A DNA stretch of 64,000 nucleotides from Ophiobolus disseminans. Its lineage: Eukaryota > Ascomycota > Dothideomycetes > Pleosporales > Phaeosphaeriaceae. Numbering within the stretch: the stretch's first letter is position 1; every line of letters begins with the position of its first letter. The notes under the pieces are model-generated. The model made no database searches. It worked only from the letters and a program-made list of their open reading frames with translations, and was not told the DNA's origin. Made by a program: the position numbers and the translations under genes. Shown here in pieces: positions 33,010 to 44,789 of this stretch. Where the stretch lies: assembly GCA_010093685.1 (NCBI GenBank), contig MU006231.1:1-64000 (forward strand). The letters run 5' to 3'.

Positions 33010-33799
33010 CTATCCCACCCCCTCCAAACCCACATACCGAAACGTACACCCCTGCACAACACGCTTGCCTTGTGCCCCTTCATCCAGACTAATGCCCACC
33101 CTAACAGCCTCACACCTCCCCGTCTCATAAAAGCATAAAACATCCTCATGGTCCTGCGACAAAACTTCGTAGGCCGATCCATCCACCCTCTTTCCCGGCC
33201 GATCCACCAGCGCCCTGTACTTCCCGCCCTACGTCCTGATCTCCCCCGCCGATGATGTGCGCGGGAACTAGGGTTGGTACGGTGCCAGGCGGACAGCAAA
33301 ACAAGCGCGTCAGACATGCAGGATCGGCCAACGTCCCATAAAAGAAATACCACGCCGGATACTCGTCCTGCTTGGGCGCGTAGGCACCTCCCGTTGTGCG
33401 GTGGTGAGGGAGCGTTGTATCCAATCCAAGCGTGGGGTATGCGGAGATGGGCGAGAGTTCTTTTCATGCTTTGTTGAGGGGAGCAAAGACAGTTTCGAAA
33501 CTCGGATACGTCGTCTTAAGCCACTCTCTCAATCTCGGCATATCAGCCCCGTTTACTTGGCAAAACTGTGCGACCCCGGTCTCGTTCTTCCCGTTGATGA
33601 TGTGCGGTTGTGAGGAGAGGATGGCGGCTGAGGCGAGTATGGTAGGAGTGAGGGGTGGAGTAAGGAGGAAGAGGCAGTCTATGCTGCAGGACTTGCACTT
33701 TGGTTTTGTTGGTTGCTTCTGAGCTTGTTTGGTGGATTCGAGGAGGTTCTTAATTTCAGAGGACAATTTCGGTTCAGATGTCATGTCGAGCGATGCCAT
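33010..33799 (-). pseudogene. Gamma-glutamylcyclotransferase/AIG2-like pseudogene
   Basis: The minus strand encodes parts of an AIG2-like (GGCT-fold) protein. These are an N-terminal region (33799-33467), then YPAWYFFYGTLADPACLTRL, which carries the YGTL substrate-loop motif, then ALVDRPGKRVDGSAYEVLSQ...VQGCTFRYVG. A TGA at 33464-33466 separates the first two parts in the same frame. A frame change near 33240 and a TAG at 33229-33231, where GGKY is usually preceded by Trp, break the third part. The coding-like reading also continues upstream of 33799 for about 25 codons without a start. Three lesions make a functional product unlikely. Confidence 0.65.
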
Positions 33800-34725
33800 T
33801 TCACCATTGAGTTTGTTGAAAGCATTCTGCGCTTCCTGGTCCAGGTCGCCGAGGTAGTCTATATTTGCTGCTGTTGATAGTGTAGTTGCGCTCCTGATGC
33901 GTGGTCAGATTATCTTGAGTAGACCTACAAGGCTTCGTAGTAGAGTACAAAAAGAATACTGCTGGCAGGATAAAACTAATACTACCAGTTCATTGACTCA
34001 TCTACATACACAACCGTGGTTGGATACGGTGCAGTATCAAGGTACAATCAGTGGGTCGCTATGCTTAGTTTACCAACTTTGAGTACTAAGCCTTGGGAAG
34101 CACCTTCACAGTTAACTATGGATAACGTTATACACCATTATGACATATTGAATGATTTGCTGTGTGCCCTCTTGAGTACATGGTGTGAAACCACAATCTC
34201 AGTCTTTACATTGCGCAATGAGTTCGAATGGGTTCGCAAGCAATCAAATGGAGAGATGAAGAGCTTACACTTCAGATGGTGCATATCTTGTGAGCTCAGC
34301 AAAGCCATCGAGCAGTTTTGATCAGATGCAGCAATATAATGCACGCCAGCACAAGTAATCCTCGTGAAGAACGTTGATCTATTCTTCAATCAATACAGAT
34401 ACCGTCTATCGTGATAACATGTAGCGTCGGCCGTAATACCCACCCCAATAATAACAAAACGCCTCATTACACCATTACTGGTACGCCATTAACACCTTGC
34501 TGTCTCTGCAGAAGTCAGAAGCCAAACCACTCACCCGTCGTCTATCCCGTCTAGACCCGATAACGTATAATCATCACATCGGCCCCTCATGCGTACGAAA
34601 CCAACCCAGCACGCGCATCCACCAGCTCTTCTTCTCCCTCCTGCGGGGATCCGTATACGGCGACCCCTCGTACTTGTCCACGCTGACATCTTTCACACGC
34701 GCAACGTCAGTAAAAGAGTGTGGCT
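33800..34725. other. Intergenic; no gene recognised
   Basis: The left part continues the cyclotransferase pseudogene upstream. The rest is 3' flank of the Rheb gene. Frames up to 101 codons (34016-34321) show no domain. Confidence 0.35.
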
Positions 34726-35570
34726 TTACATGACGATGCATTTGCTGCCGCCAGTGGGCTCACTAGGGTTCTGGCTGCGCTCCACCTCCCCGATGATGAG
34801 CTCGAAGCTCTTGATCACGTTCTCGTTGTAGCGGGCCGAGGCCTCTGTCCAGGCGCATTTGAACTCTTCGGCGAGGGCGCGGCCGTCTTCGGGCGTGACT
34901 TGGCGTTGCTCAGGGCGCAGGTCGGATTTGTTGCCTACGATGACGATGGGGACCCATTCGACGGCCTGGGAGTTGTTAGAAACGATTGTGTGGGAGGAAA
35001 CAAAATGCGCACCAGGTGGTTGAGGATCTTGTCGCGGATGATGCGCGCCATCTCGAACGACTGCTTGCTGGCGACCGAGTAGACGATGATGTAGCCATGG
35101 ATGCCGATAAAGTGCTTGGAGTTGAGGATGCTATACTCATCCTGAGGACAATTTGGTCAGCCAGATTCCACAAAAAACATGGTTCGACAACTTGATTATG
35201 CGCGGGCATCTGCAATTGGCGGGTGCTGCATAACTTTGGTGGGGCGTGGAGATCGCGACGCGATGCGGGGAGAAAATAAATGCTCAACCAACGTACCTGG
35301 CCGGCCGTGTCGATAATCTCTGTTGCGAAGTCCTGGTTTTTATAGCGAATCAACTTGCTGAATGTGTTCTCGATAGTGGGATAGTAGCTGTCCACGAAAT
35401 GGCCGTCGACAAACTGCACCGTCAGACTCGACTTGCCTGTGCAGCTGGTCAGTCGGGTACCTCTCACATGCTTCAGGGACGCACGGTGAAGCGCGAGGAC
35501 GTGCAGCAAACTCACCCACAGCTCTGCTGCCCACTATGGCGACTTTCCTCTGCTTCGGTGCGGCCGGCAT
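34726..35570 (-). CDS. RHB1: Rheb-type small GTPase
   Basis: Four exons (35570-35516, 35436-35297, 35141-35013, 34965-34726) encode 187 residues. The P-loop GSRAVGKS has the Rheb-specific Arg after Ser (residues 14-21). Switch I is YYPTIENTF and switch II follows DTAGQ. GNKSDL and the SAR motif complete the nucleotide site. The C-terminus CIVM is a CaaX box for farnesylation, so the protein should sit on vacuolar or other endomembranes. In fungi Rheb activates TORC1 or controls arginine uptake. Introns are 79, 155 and 47 nt, and the first splits the P-loop codon for Gly19. Confidence 0.94.
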
Positions 35571-36652
35571 GTTGCTGCTGGCTTTCTGGGGCGGGCGTGA
35601 AGATGCTGAGCGGCTCGCCAGTGTAGGAATTGCGGCTTCAGTCCACCGCTGGGACGTAGCTGCCTGATGCGCTTGTTCTGCGAGGAGCTAGCTTGCTCGG
35701 AATGACGGCGTCGCTGCAGGTGACACCGAGTACGACCAACGGGCGAGTTGCGGCAAGACCCAAGACTCGAGCCTAATGCTGAAGATGGCTTCAAGAGCAG
35801 GTCTGCCGAAAGTCTGTGAAAAGGCGTGGTTTAAGAAAAAAGTCCAGCTGCGTGCTCATGCCATCATACCTATAGAAGCATCGACACCGAATGCACAGCA
35901 TCCACATCTGGACCTCTGCCAGCATCTGCTAGATATTTGACGAATCCCGAGCTTTCAATTTACGTGATGTCAATTCACTTTGGCTTAGCGGGCCACACCA
36001 GCACAACAAAGACGCCAGACAGCAGCCAGAGATCGGAATGAGTCTGGGAACTAGCCTTGGGTCTCGGGAGCCCCGTTGCTTACTCGACCCATGCCCTGCG
36101 CTTGTCCAGGGTAGGAGATTCACATGCAAGACTTTCGGTGAGCCTTTTGGTGGTAAAATCATCACACTCAAGAGGAGTGTAGATTGTTCCGTCGGAACCT
36201 GTCAGAGCAGCCGGTACGACCAGCCGGCTGCGTCATGGCTACCAGACCGCTGGGTCACTTGCAGCCTTAAGAGTACGAGCATTTACAGCCATCATATTAG
36301 CCGCGTGAAGAAGCCCGATCAGATACATATTCTGTTATCTTCATGTAGGTTCCTGCATTCCCTCCTTCACACAAGTTCCGGCAGATCTGCCAGCCTAAAC
36401 CGCCGCCTGCATGCTGCGCGCTCCATAGCCGCTCCAGCACCCGGGATTCCAACTGTCCCGGAAATTGCGCATACTTCAAGTCTGGGGTATCGTGTAACAT
36501 CAAAGTGCCCAACGCCAATAACATACGGAAATGATGCCCGATGATAATCAACTCGGGCTTCCGAATTTACAAAGGAAATGTGTGTCCGTCTCTGCAAGTG
36601 GAGTGTATTGCATACCAACACCACGACATCAACCGTGGCAAGAACAGCCTGT
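35571..36652. other. Intergenic; no gene recognised
   Basis: This 1.1-kb stretch contains the Rheb promoter and the 3' flank of WAPL. Overlapping frames of 80-168 codons on both strands show no recognisable domain. Confidence 0.4.
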
Positions 36653-39600
36653 TCATGTACCTGCATGTTCCAACTGCTTGACCACCATCATGATGCGCGA
36701 GGTGTAGTTTTGCCAGGTGGCTTGCCCCTCTTCACCCTCGAACTGCTTCGCCTTGCGGTTGACATGCTCGTGGACGTGGACGAACTCCTTGATCTTGTCG
36801 ATGAGTGCGGTAAGCTGCTGACTTGGTAGATGCGCTCGGACCTTAGTCTTGACGGATCTGTTGAGGCACATGTTGCCGAGCAGGACGCTCAAATAGCCAA
36901 CAGCAACACTTGTCTGAGACTCTTCCATGGATACAGCCTGAGCGACGTAAGTGCTGGGGACTAAGTTTTGATCATGGTAGGGACTCACCTGGGCTGATTT
37001 TGCCGAGCCGTCCACGAAAGTCTTGACAAGTGTCTCAATCAACCGCTTGCCATCGTCGATGTTCACCCGAGCCTGGTCGCTATGTTCTGTAAGGTTAATC
37101 ATCGCACCCAAGCTCAGGATGAGCGTGTCTAACGCCTCTGCACGCTGCGTCTCGTCAAGACCGATATGGAGAAGCTCGGTCCGATCGATAATCGACCGTA
37201 CGAGAGATTGTACGAAAGTGGAGTCCGAGAACTGCTGACAGGCCTTGGGTTTGTTGTTTGTCAAATTCATGCAAAGCTTGACTGCTAGTGTGATGATCGA
37301 GGTGTCTTCGGTTTCAAAACATGTAGGCATTGCTCCGGCGAGACGCTGCAGCATGCGAGCCGACCACACGAGCGGCTTCTGCTTCGCCAGTGATACCGCC
37401 TCCAGGATAGAGAACACATTATTCAGAACCAGCCCAGTTTCGGTTGTCGTACTGCAGCGCTCAGAAGCACTGGCTGCGATGTTTATTAGTTTAGTAGCTG
37501 TGTCCTGATCGACGATAGACTCCACGTTGCCAGTGTTCCGGAGTCCAATGACGAGAAGGTCCAAAGCCTTCAAAGCAACGAGCTGCGGGGATACAGTTTC
37601 CACCATAGTCGTCGACCAAATAGAGCTAGCCACTACCTTTGAGCGGAAAGCCATCACGGACTCCTTGGCTATGTTTGAAAGGTTCGTTTTCCGGTGCCTC
37701 GCAATCTTCGCAATATCGCTCTCGTAATCCAGGAGGTTGACCAGGGAAGACATGAGCCTGGATCGGTATGCTTGATCAAGCGTAGTGAAGGTAGGTTTGT
37801 CTCGGAGCATGAAGATCGCAGCGACAGCCACGGCGAAATCAAAGATGATCTCGCCGTTGGACGTGACGTTTTCCAAGAATTGGTCGGCCAGAGAAGAGTC
37901 TAACAGGGCATCCGTATATGCCTCATCAGCCATCTTCGTGCCAAGCTCCAGCATCGTACTGCGACGGATGCCGCTGGCCGACGTCGTTCTAATGTCGTCA
38001 ATTAACATTTGATTGTCCCATTGAAATCGGGTGTTGTGACCTGTGCGTTTCAACTCGTGGTTGGGTCGAACCTGGCTGGCCTCATCCTCGTCTTCTGTCT
38101 GGCTGTCCTTCGTCTGGGAACCAAATGCTATGGGAGCATCCAAGTCCATTGACATGAGAAGAGCATCCTCGGGGTTGGCCTCTTCGAGGTAGGATCGAGA
38201 CTTGGCGTAGGTGAGCTTTGCTCGGATGCCGAAGCCAGATGTGGTTTGCGATGTCTGGGAATCTGCGGCTATCTCATCGTCGACATCCATATCATCAGAT
38301 TCAATATTGGTGGCCTGTCGAGAGTTCAGAGTATGAATTGTTTCTCTGTTCACAGTCGTCGCTTTCGGTGTACGCTCGTTCGTCCCGCCGTCACTACTAG
38401 TCTCGCTTTCACTTCCACTGACTTCGTCGCCTGAACTACCCTCATCAGGCTTCAGGCTTGCAATGAGTTTTGTCTTCCTCGCTTGCGTGCTATTCGTGAG
38501 ATCTGACTTTGACCTAGACAAGGCACCCAGAAGCGATACCGGTTTTCGATCTGTCAATTGCAGCTTCGAGATGCTCGGCATCGGTGTGTTCGAAGTGGAT
38601 GACGTGCCCAATAAGCTTCCGAATAGGGCCTTTTGGCGTGGAGTGACAGACCCAGACGCGCCGTTTGAAGACTGACGGACAGGTGTGGTCGTTGAATCAG
38701 GTATCTCGTACATGGTGTCGTCCTCCAGTGGCGTAGTCTCTGGTGCCTCGGCTATGGGAGAAGGCTTGGACGCACGACTACCCGGAAGCATGCTGTGCAA
38801 GGATGCAGGCGATGATTGCCCTTTGGTGATCGTTGATCGAGCAAGAACTGGCACAGTCCGCAGACGCGTTCTTTTTGGTTTATTAACTGTGGGTACTGCG
38901 GGTGGGGCGTACGTTGTTGTCGATGTGGTGGGTACCTGGGACTGGGCATGGCCGGGTGAAACACTGTCCTCTTTCCTTGGATACTTGCGACTACGTTGAG
39001 GCAGTGAATCATCCTGCTTTCGTTCGAAAACTGGTTTTGTAGCCACGGTAGACGAAACAGAACCTCTTCGCTTTCTCTTCTTTAACGCTTCAGAATCCTC
39101 GGACTCGGTGAGCTCCAGTTGTTTATTGGCGATGGGGGACTTCGAGGCCTTCGCAGGCTCTTTTCGGGGAACTGTAGGAGCTCGACGGGCTGGTTTCGGA
39201 GTAGGCATATGCACTTCATCATCCGAGGACGGCACATCGAAAATGTCGGCTGCTTTGGAGGGCTTCGTTGAGAACTTCGGGGCTGTGCCCTTATTAGGTA
39301 ATGCGACGTTGACCTTCTTGCTCTTCGTGGCCTTTGAGACAGGCACTTCCGGTGTTGACGCGCGCGGGACTGCCTTCACTTGCACAGCCTGAGTCTGCGT
39401 CCGACGTTTGTTCTCGTTGCCCTTCTTGACATCTGCTGTGGGCTGCGGTGTCTTGCTTCTGCGTGCTGTTTTTGTGATGGTATCGTGCAATGGCGATATC
39501 GGTACCAGGGCTGCCTTCGGCGGTTGTGTGGCCTTTTGCGATTTCCTAGCTGTTAGGGCTGTTGGTTTCGAAGCTTCCGCCTTGCGCATGTCTGCCACAA

Positions 39601-39991
39601 GTCCACCCTGCTGCCGACTCGTCCCTGATTCTGTAACATTTTGAGTGCGTGCATTCTTGTGGTCCTCGAGAGTCCGATGCTTGGTGGGAAGTTTCTTTGT
39701 GGGTTTTGCTGGGCGCGTAACAAATTCGTCCTCGGAAGGCACGTCGAAGATGTCCGGGCTGGCGGTAGTTATGCGTGTAGTGCCATGCGTGCCAGTTGTC
39801 TTCAATCCACCTCCAGTTCTCTTCGGTAATCCATTAGTAATGGCAGGTTGTTTTCGCGGTCGTTCGGGGGAAGGCGCGTCGCTGCTCGCTGCCGATGGCG
39901 CAATCGCCGCAAGACGCGATGCTTTGCCATACGTAATGACTTTCTTCCGGCGCTCGGGCGCACTGAAGGCGGAAGACATGGAGGTCGCCAT
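36653..39991 (-). CDS. Cohesin release factor WAPL (Wpl1/Rad61-like)
   Basis: Two exons (39991-36989, 36937-36653) encode 1,095 residues. The N-terminus carries ERRKKVITYGKAS, a conserved fungal motif. About 600 low-complexity residues rich in Ser, Thr, Pro and Lys follow. The C-terminal WAPL domain starts near KRTGHNTRFQWDNQMLIDDI and contains LLDYESDIAKIARHRKTN and VSPQLVALKALDLLVIGLR. WAPL opens the cohesin ring and releases it from chromatin. The start is ATG 39991; the longer open frame begins only with GTG. A 51-nt segment at 36938-36988 (GTGAGT...GCTCAG) looks like an intron although it is in frame and stop-free. It is divergent from FUR1. Confidence 0.88.
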   Translation of the reverse strand: MATSMSSAFSAPERRKKVITYGKASRLAAIAPSAASSDAPSPERPRKQPAITNGLPKRTGGGLKTTGTHGTTRITTASPDIFDVPSEDEFVTRPAKPTKKLPTKHRTLEDHKNARTQNVTESGTSRQQGGLVADMRKAEASKPTALTARKSQKATQPPKAALVPISPLHDTITKTARRSKTPQPTADVKKGNENKRRTQTQAVQVKAVPRASTPEVPVSKATKSKKVNVALPNKGTAPKFSTKPSKAADIFDVPSSDDEVHMPTPKPARRAPTVPRKEPAKASKSPIANKQLELTESEDSEALKKRKRRGSVSSTVATKPVFERKQDDSLPQRSRKYPRKEDSVSPGHAQSQVPTTSTTTYAPPAVPTVNKPKRTRLRTVPVLARSTITKGQSSPASLHSMLPGSRASKPSPIAEAPETTPLEDDTMYEIPDSTTTPVRQSSNGASGSVTPRQKALFGSLLGTSSTSNTPMPSISKLQLTDRKPVSLLGALSRSKSDLTNSTQARKTKLIASLKPDEGSSGDEVSGSESETSSDGGTNERTPKATTVNRETIHTLNSRQATNIESDDMDVDDEIAADSQTSQTTSGFGIRAKLTYAKSRSYLEEANPEDALLMSMDLDAPIAFGSQTKDSQTEDEDEASQVRPNHELKRTGHNTRFQWDNQMLIDDIRTTSASGIRRSTMLELGTKMADEAYTDALLDSSLADQFLENVTSNGEIIFDFAVAVAAIFMLRDKPTFTTLDQAYRSRLMSSLVNLLDYESDIAKIARHRKTNLSNIAKESVMAFRSKVVASSIWSTTMVETVSPQLVALKALDLLVIGLRNTGNVESIVDQDTATKLINIAASASERCSTTTETGLVLNNVFSILEAVSLAKQKPLVWSARMLQRLAGAMPTCFETEDTSIITLAVKLCMNLTNNKPKACQQFSDSTFVQSLVRSIIDRTELLHIGLDETQRAEALDTLILSLGAMINLTEHSDQARVNIDDGKRLIETLVKTFVDGSAKSAQVSPYHDQNLVPSTYVAQAVSMEESQTSVAVGYLSVLLGNMCLNRSVKTKVRAHLPSQQLTALIDKIKEFVHVHEHVNRKAKQFEGEEGQATWQNYTSRIMMVVKQLEHAGT

Positions 39992-40716
39992 ATTGTGTGG
40001 TGGTGGTGGTTGTGGTGGACTCGTGGCAACCCTCCAAAAAGTCACTCAGACGCGCATTGTGCCACTGCAGACACTGGGGTGTGTAGAGTGGCGATGAGAG
40101 TGGGCCCTCAGACTGGGTTCATTCACATTCACATGTGCAGTGAAGGTTCAAACGGAGGCGCGTCCCATCTTGTTGCGGAGAATTTTGTTTACTTGGTGAT
40201 CACTGGCGCAACAGCGCAACGCGCACGAAGAGCGCAATGACGAAGTTCGCCATGGGCCTGGTCCGACCGCGGGAAGGTGCAGGGTCTCTTAGGCTAGCTG
40301 CTTTAGGCGCGTTAGTAGATGTTAGGCGACCTCCTTCAGTCGCAGCTTCCCTGTGTGGGTACAGGTCACGAGCCAGAGGATCTAGTCCATCTGCAGCTCC
40401 ATTTCTCCTCTTCTTCGTTATCTTGATTCTCCACTTGACGGTTGAAGTGATATAACTAGTCTTAGTGATCCGTTTGACACGACTGTGTGTCCTTCCCCCA
40501 CGGTACTACCCCTCAATTGCTCATTGGCCGAGGCAGGTCATTTCACATCGAGTCCAAGTCAGCCTGAAGTATTTGAGACCACTGCGATGTAAGCTCGAAC
40601 ATGCGAGGAGAATTCACTTGCCATTGCTGCCTCCCTAGATATAACCCAAGCTAACTCGGGAAGAAGATCAACAACGAGTTTACCCAATCACCAATTCAAC
40701 TACTACTTACGTCAAG
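39992..40716. promoter_or_regulatory. Divergent promoter region, WAPL / FUR1
   Basis: This 725-bp spacer lies between two start codons on opposite strands. A TATAAC occurs near 40640, 77 bp upstream of the FUR1 ATG. No specific factor site was assigned. Confidence 0.4.
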
Positions 40717-41602
<886 letters not shown>

Positions 41603-41915
41603 AGAAACGAAAATCACGACACACGTTGCGGGCAAAGCGAGATGATAGATTAGCTTCGGCTTACTTCTGACACAAATACTTGCAAATGAAAATGAATTGT
41701 ATGGCATCAGCTTGATCTTACGTTCCACACGCCCATAAAAAGCCTATAGATAGCCTCTGCGATGCATGTGATAACTCCTGGACGCCGTGAGCCCTGGTCC
41801 CATTTTCCGTGGTATCGCCAACGCCATCCAATATCATGATCCCAGTCGCATATCCGCACAAGGCTCAGACCCCTCCAAGCCTTCACATTAACTTACAAGT
41901 CCTCGACACGAGATC
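41603..41915. other. Convergent 3' spacer, FUR1 / ELF1
   Basis: These 313 bp lie between two stop codons of convergent genes. Nothing beyond 3' UTR sequence is expected or seen. Confidence 0.5.
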
Positions 41916-42411
41916 CTACTCCCCATAATCGCCCTCCACGTCCACATCATCCTGCTCAATGAAGCCATCATCATCATCCGCCTCCTGTGTGAGCGCCGTC
42001 GGCATCTGACCCATGCGGTTATTGCTGCGCCCTGGCGCCGACTTGCCCGCAGCAGCTTCCTTCGCAACGGCGTCGCACGCGTCGATCCAGTCAGCGTAGA
42101 CGTCGACGGGCTGAGATAGGTAGTTGATGTTTGTCTGGAAGGTCTGGCCGCAGACTTTGCATTGGAGGTTGCCGACGCCGGACTTCTTCTCGATGGAGAC
42201 GGAGACGGACTTCTCGTGGTTGCAGAAGAGGCATTGGAAGGTTGTCGGGAGCTTCTCCTTCTACGGGGGTGTTAGTGGGGTTTGTTGTAGTAGTCGCAAC
42301 ATGGTTGTTTACCTTCTTGGGGCCTTGAGGCTTGCTGGCAGACTTGCGCTTGCCCTATGGATTGTTAGTATGCGCATGCGACCAAACGAGATGTTGATTT
42401 GAGCCTACCAT
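41916..42411 (-). CDS. ELF1: Transcription elongation factor ELF1
   Basis: Three exons (42411-42409, 42354-42313, 42260-41916) encode 129 residues. The first coding exon is exactly the ATG, followed at once by GTAGGC. Splicing to GGCAAGCGC gives the canonical [18 protein letters not shown] basic tail. A four-Cys zinc ribbon follows, CLFC (25, 28) and CKVC (49, 52), then [19 protein letters not shown]. The C-terminus is acidic. Elf1 sits on RNA polymerase II at the entry tunnel and helps transcription through nucleosomes. Introns are 54 and 52 nt. It is divergent from the URC1-like gene. Confidence 0.94.
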
Positions 42412-42983
42412 TTTCTCGGAAGTTGCGACTAGTTAGTTAGCGTACGTAATCTCGAGTTTACGTGATCGGCCGGGAGGTGGTGTAAGCGGAGAGATAGTGA
42501 AGAGCTAGGTTTGTAAGTGGGTGCTTTGTTCGGTGACGAGATGCGTCGCGAAACTCGAAGATCGCGCAGTTCCGACGCCAAGGGAATAACGTCCCCTTGC
42601 AGCTGCCTCATGCAGCGCGCGACCAATCGTACTTAGATAAGCCCCGCACCCAATCACCTATCGCCGAGCCGCATATCCTAGTCAGCTGTCAAGCGTCCTA
42701 AGAGCTCACCGTCTTCGTCCACGTTGCTCCTGTCTTCCTCTCTCCTCTTTCCTCTCTCTTTCAACCTCTATTACTCTTGTCAAGCGTTTGCAAGTTGGGT
42801 TTGCTTGCTGCAAGTCACGTCTGGTTTTACGACTACCCTCCTCAACCCATCAATCCGCTTGGGTTATATCGGCAGTCTCCGGTCTTTGTTACACAGCTTG
42901 TGACAGTGGTTCGGTGACAATTGGATCTACATCTTGTATTCCGTTTGCTGGAAACTATCTTTCAAAGGCATATATCTTGCATC
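42412..42983. promoter_or_regulatory. Divergent promoter region with CT-rich tract
   Basis: This spacer lies between the ELF1 and URC1-like start codons. At about 42729-42775 the plus strand is almost pure C and T, the kind of CT block often found just upstream of transcription starts in filamentous fungi. This places the URC1-like start site downstream of it, probably leaving a leader of some 150-200 nt. Confidence 0.5.
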
Positions 42984-44789
42984 ATGTCTCTCGAAAGCTC
43001 CACTAGTGATGCGGTGCTCAAGGAGATCTTGGAGGGACTTAAAGCACTGCGAACAGAGAACGTTCAACTAGCCGCATCTGTTGATAAGATCAACGGCCGT
43101 GTCAACATGCTGGCCGGCATCAAGCAGATCAAAGATGAAGCTGCAGCTGCAGCTGCAGCTGCCAACGGCGCTTTGAGCACGGAGAAGGCCAAGGACGCTG
43201 AGTCTGAGAAAACCGTAGAAGCTGTATCGCAACAGTATGATCAGCCACCTGCAAACGTTGATTCCCCTCCTCGTCGAGCCAGCGTTTCCAAGACTTCAAA
43301 GATTATTTTGACGTCGTATCCGGGTCAAGCTGGGGTTGATCCCTTGCCCATGGAATGGGGTGCCAAGGATCCTGCCGTCCGTGGCCCTGTCGTGGTGTCC
43401 AGACACGCGAACACTATCCGTCGACGTAATGGTATGTTTTCTCACCCCCTGTTTCACTTCGGCCTTACTGACATATTCCAGCTATTGGTGCTCACGGAGG
43501 GTCATACTCGATCTACAACGCTCTTGCAGTAGCAAGCAAGAACCTCGACATCTCACACAAACCAGACTTCACGAACACCGAACCAGCCGCAAAGATCGGA
43601 CCCTTTCCACAATGGAGCGAGCCAAAGAAGATCGTGGCTATGGACCCGTATGGTCACCTGGCTCCGTGGTTGTTTAAGGAGACCATGGACAAGGACGATG
43701 TTGAGATCAGGCCTACCATCGCCATCACTCGCGCACACATGAAGGTGCCCGAAATGGAGAACAGCGTAAAAGACGGTCGTATCAAGGTCGATGGAAAGAT
43801 CTGTGTCAATGAGCAGGGTGACATCGCTGTCACTAAGGTTGCTGTGGAGCCGGTGTGGTATCTACCTGGTGTGGCTGAGCGCTTCAACATTGGTAAGTGT
43901 CACTTCTCTCTAGAAACACACCCACTAACATCTCCATCCAGATGAGGGCACACTGAGGCGAACACTCTTCGAGGAGACTGGTGGTTCGTATCCCGAACTC
44001 ATCACCCGCCACGACATCAAGCTCTTCCTCCCACCCATTGGTGGTCTCACTGTCTACATCTTCGGCGACCCAGCCAAGATGTCAGACCCCAATTCCAAAC
44101 TGGCGCTCCGTGTCCACGATGAATGCAACGGTAGCGACGTCTTCGGTTCCGACATCTGCACCTGCCGTCCCTATCTAACCTTCGGTATAGAAGAGGCTGT
44201 CAAAGAGGCCCAGAATGGCGGAAGCGGCGTCGTCATCTACTTTCGCAAAGAAGGTCGTGCGCTTGGTGAGGTGACAAAGTACCTCGTCTACAACGCACGA
44301 AAGCGAGGAGAAGACAGGGCTAGCGAGTACTTCAAGCGAACGGAGAACATTGCTGGCGTCAAAGACATGCGTTTCCAAGCGCTCATGCCCGATATCCTGC
44401 ATTGGCTGGGTATTACTAAGATTGACCGCATGCTGAGCATGAGCAACATGAAGCACGACGCGATTGTGGAGCAGGGCATTCCCATTCTTGAGCGCGTTCC
44501 GATTCCTGACGATATGATTCCGGCGGATAGTCGTGTTGAGATTGATGCGAAGATCCAAGCTGGTTACTGTTCGTATTCCCCCTCACTCCGTCACCCCATC
44601 TCTCCGCGTCGAATTCTCTGCACATCGGCGTGCATTTCGAGCTTATGCTGACTTCCTGCAGTCACGACTGGTCATGTCATGTCCATGGACGAGCTCGCAA
44701 ACGTAAAGGGCCGCGGTTGGGAAGACATTGATGTACGTGGGATCACCTCTCCTCTTATTTGCCCATACTGACTCCAATCGCAGCACTGA
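42984..44789 (+). CDS. URC1: GTP cyclohydrolase II-like protein, URC1 type
   Basis: Five exons (42984-43431, 43482-43892, 43942-44568, 44662-44732, 44784-44789) encode 520 residues. The N-terminal third has a short coiled stretch and an Ala run, then GTP_cyclohydro_N-like sequence (GPVVVSRHANTIRRRN, IGAHGGSYSIYNALA). The catalytic region contains LALRVHDECNGSDVFGSDIC followed by TCRPYL, with cysteines placed as in the zinc site of GTP cyclohydrolase II. FRKEGRALGEVTKYLVYNAR follows. This long form matches fungal Urc1, known from the uracil-catabolic URC pathway, better than the short riboflavin enzyme Rib1. The last coding exon holds only His and the stop. FUR1, another uracil gene, is 1.4 kb away. 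Confidence 0.87.

Noticed and set aside
39992..40045. Upstream extension of WAPL by 18 codons
   Set aside because: The extension begins with GTG rather than ATG; the ATG at 39991 fits the conserved fungal N-terminus better.
37023..40097. Series of plus-strand frames of 60-150 codons
   Set aside because: All lie opposite the WAPL gene, which has a recognisable domain and one long frame.
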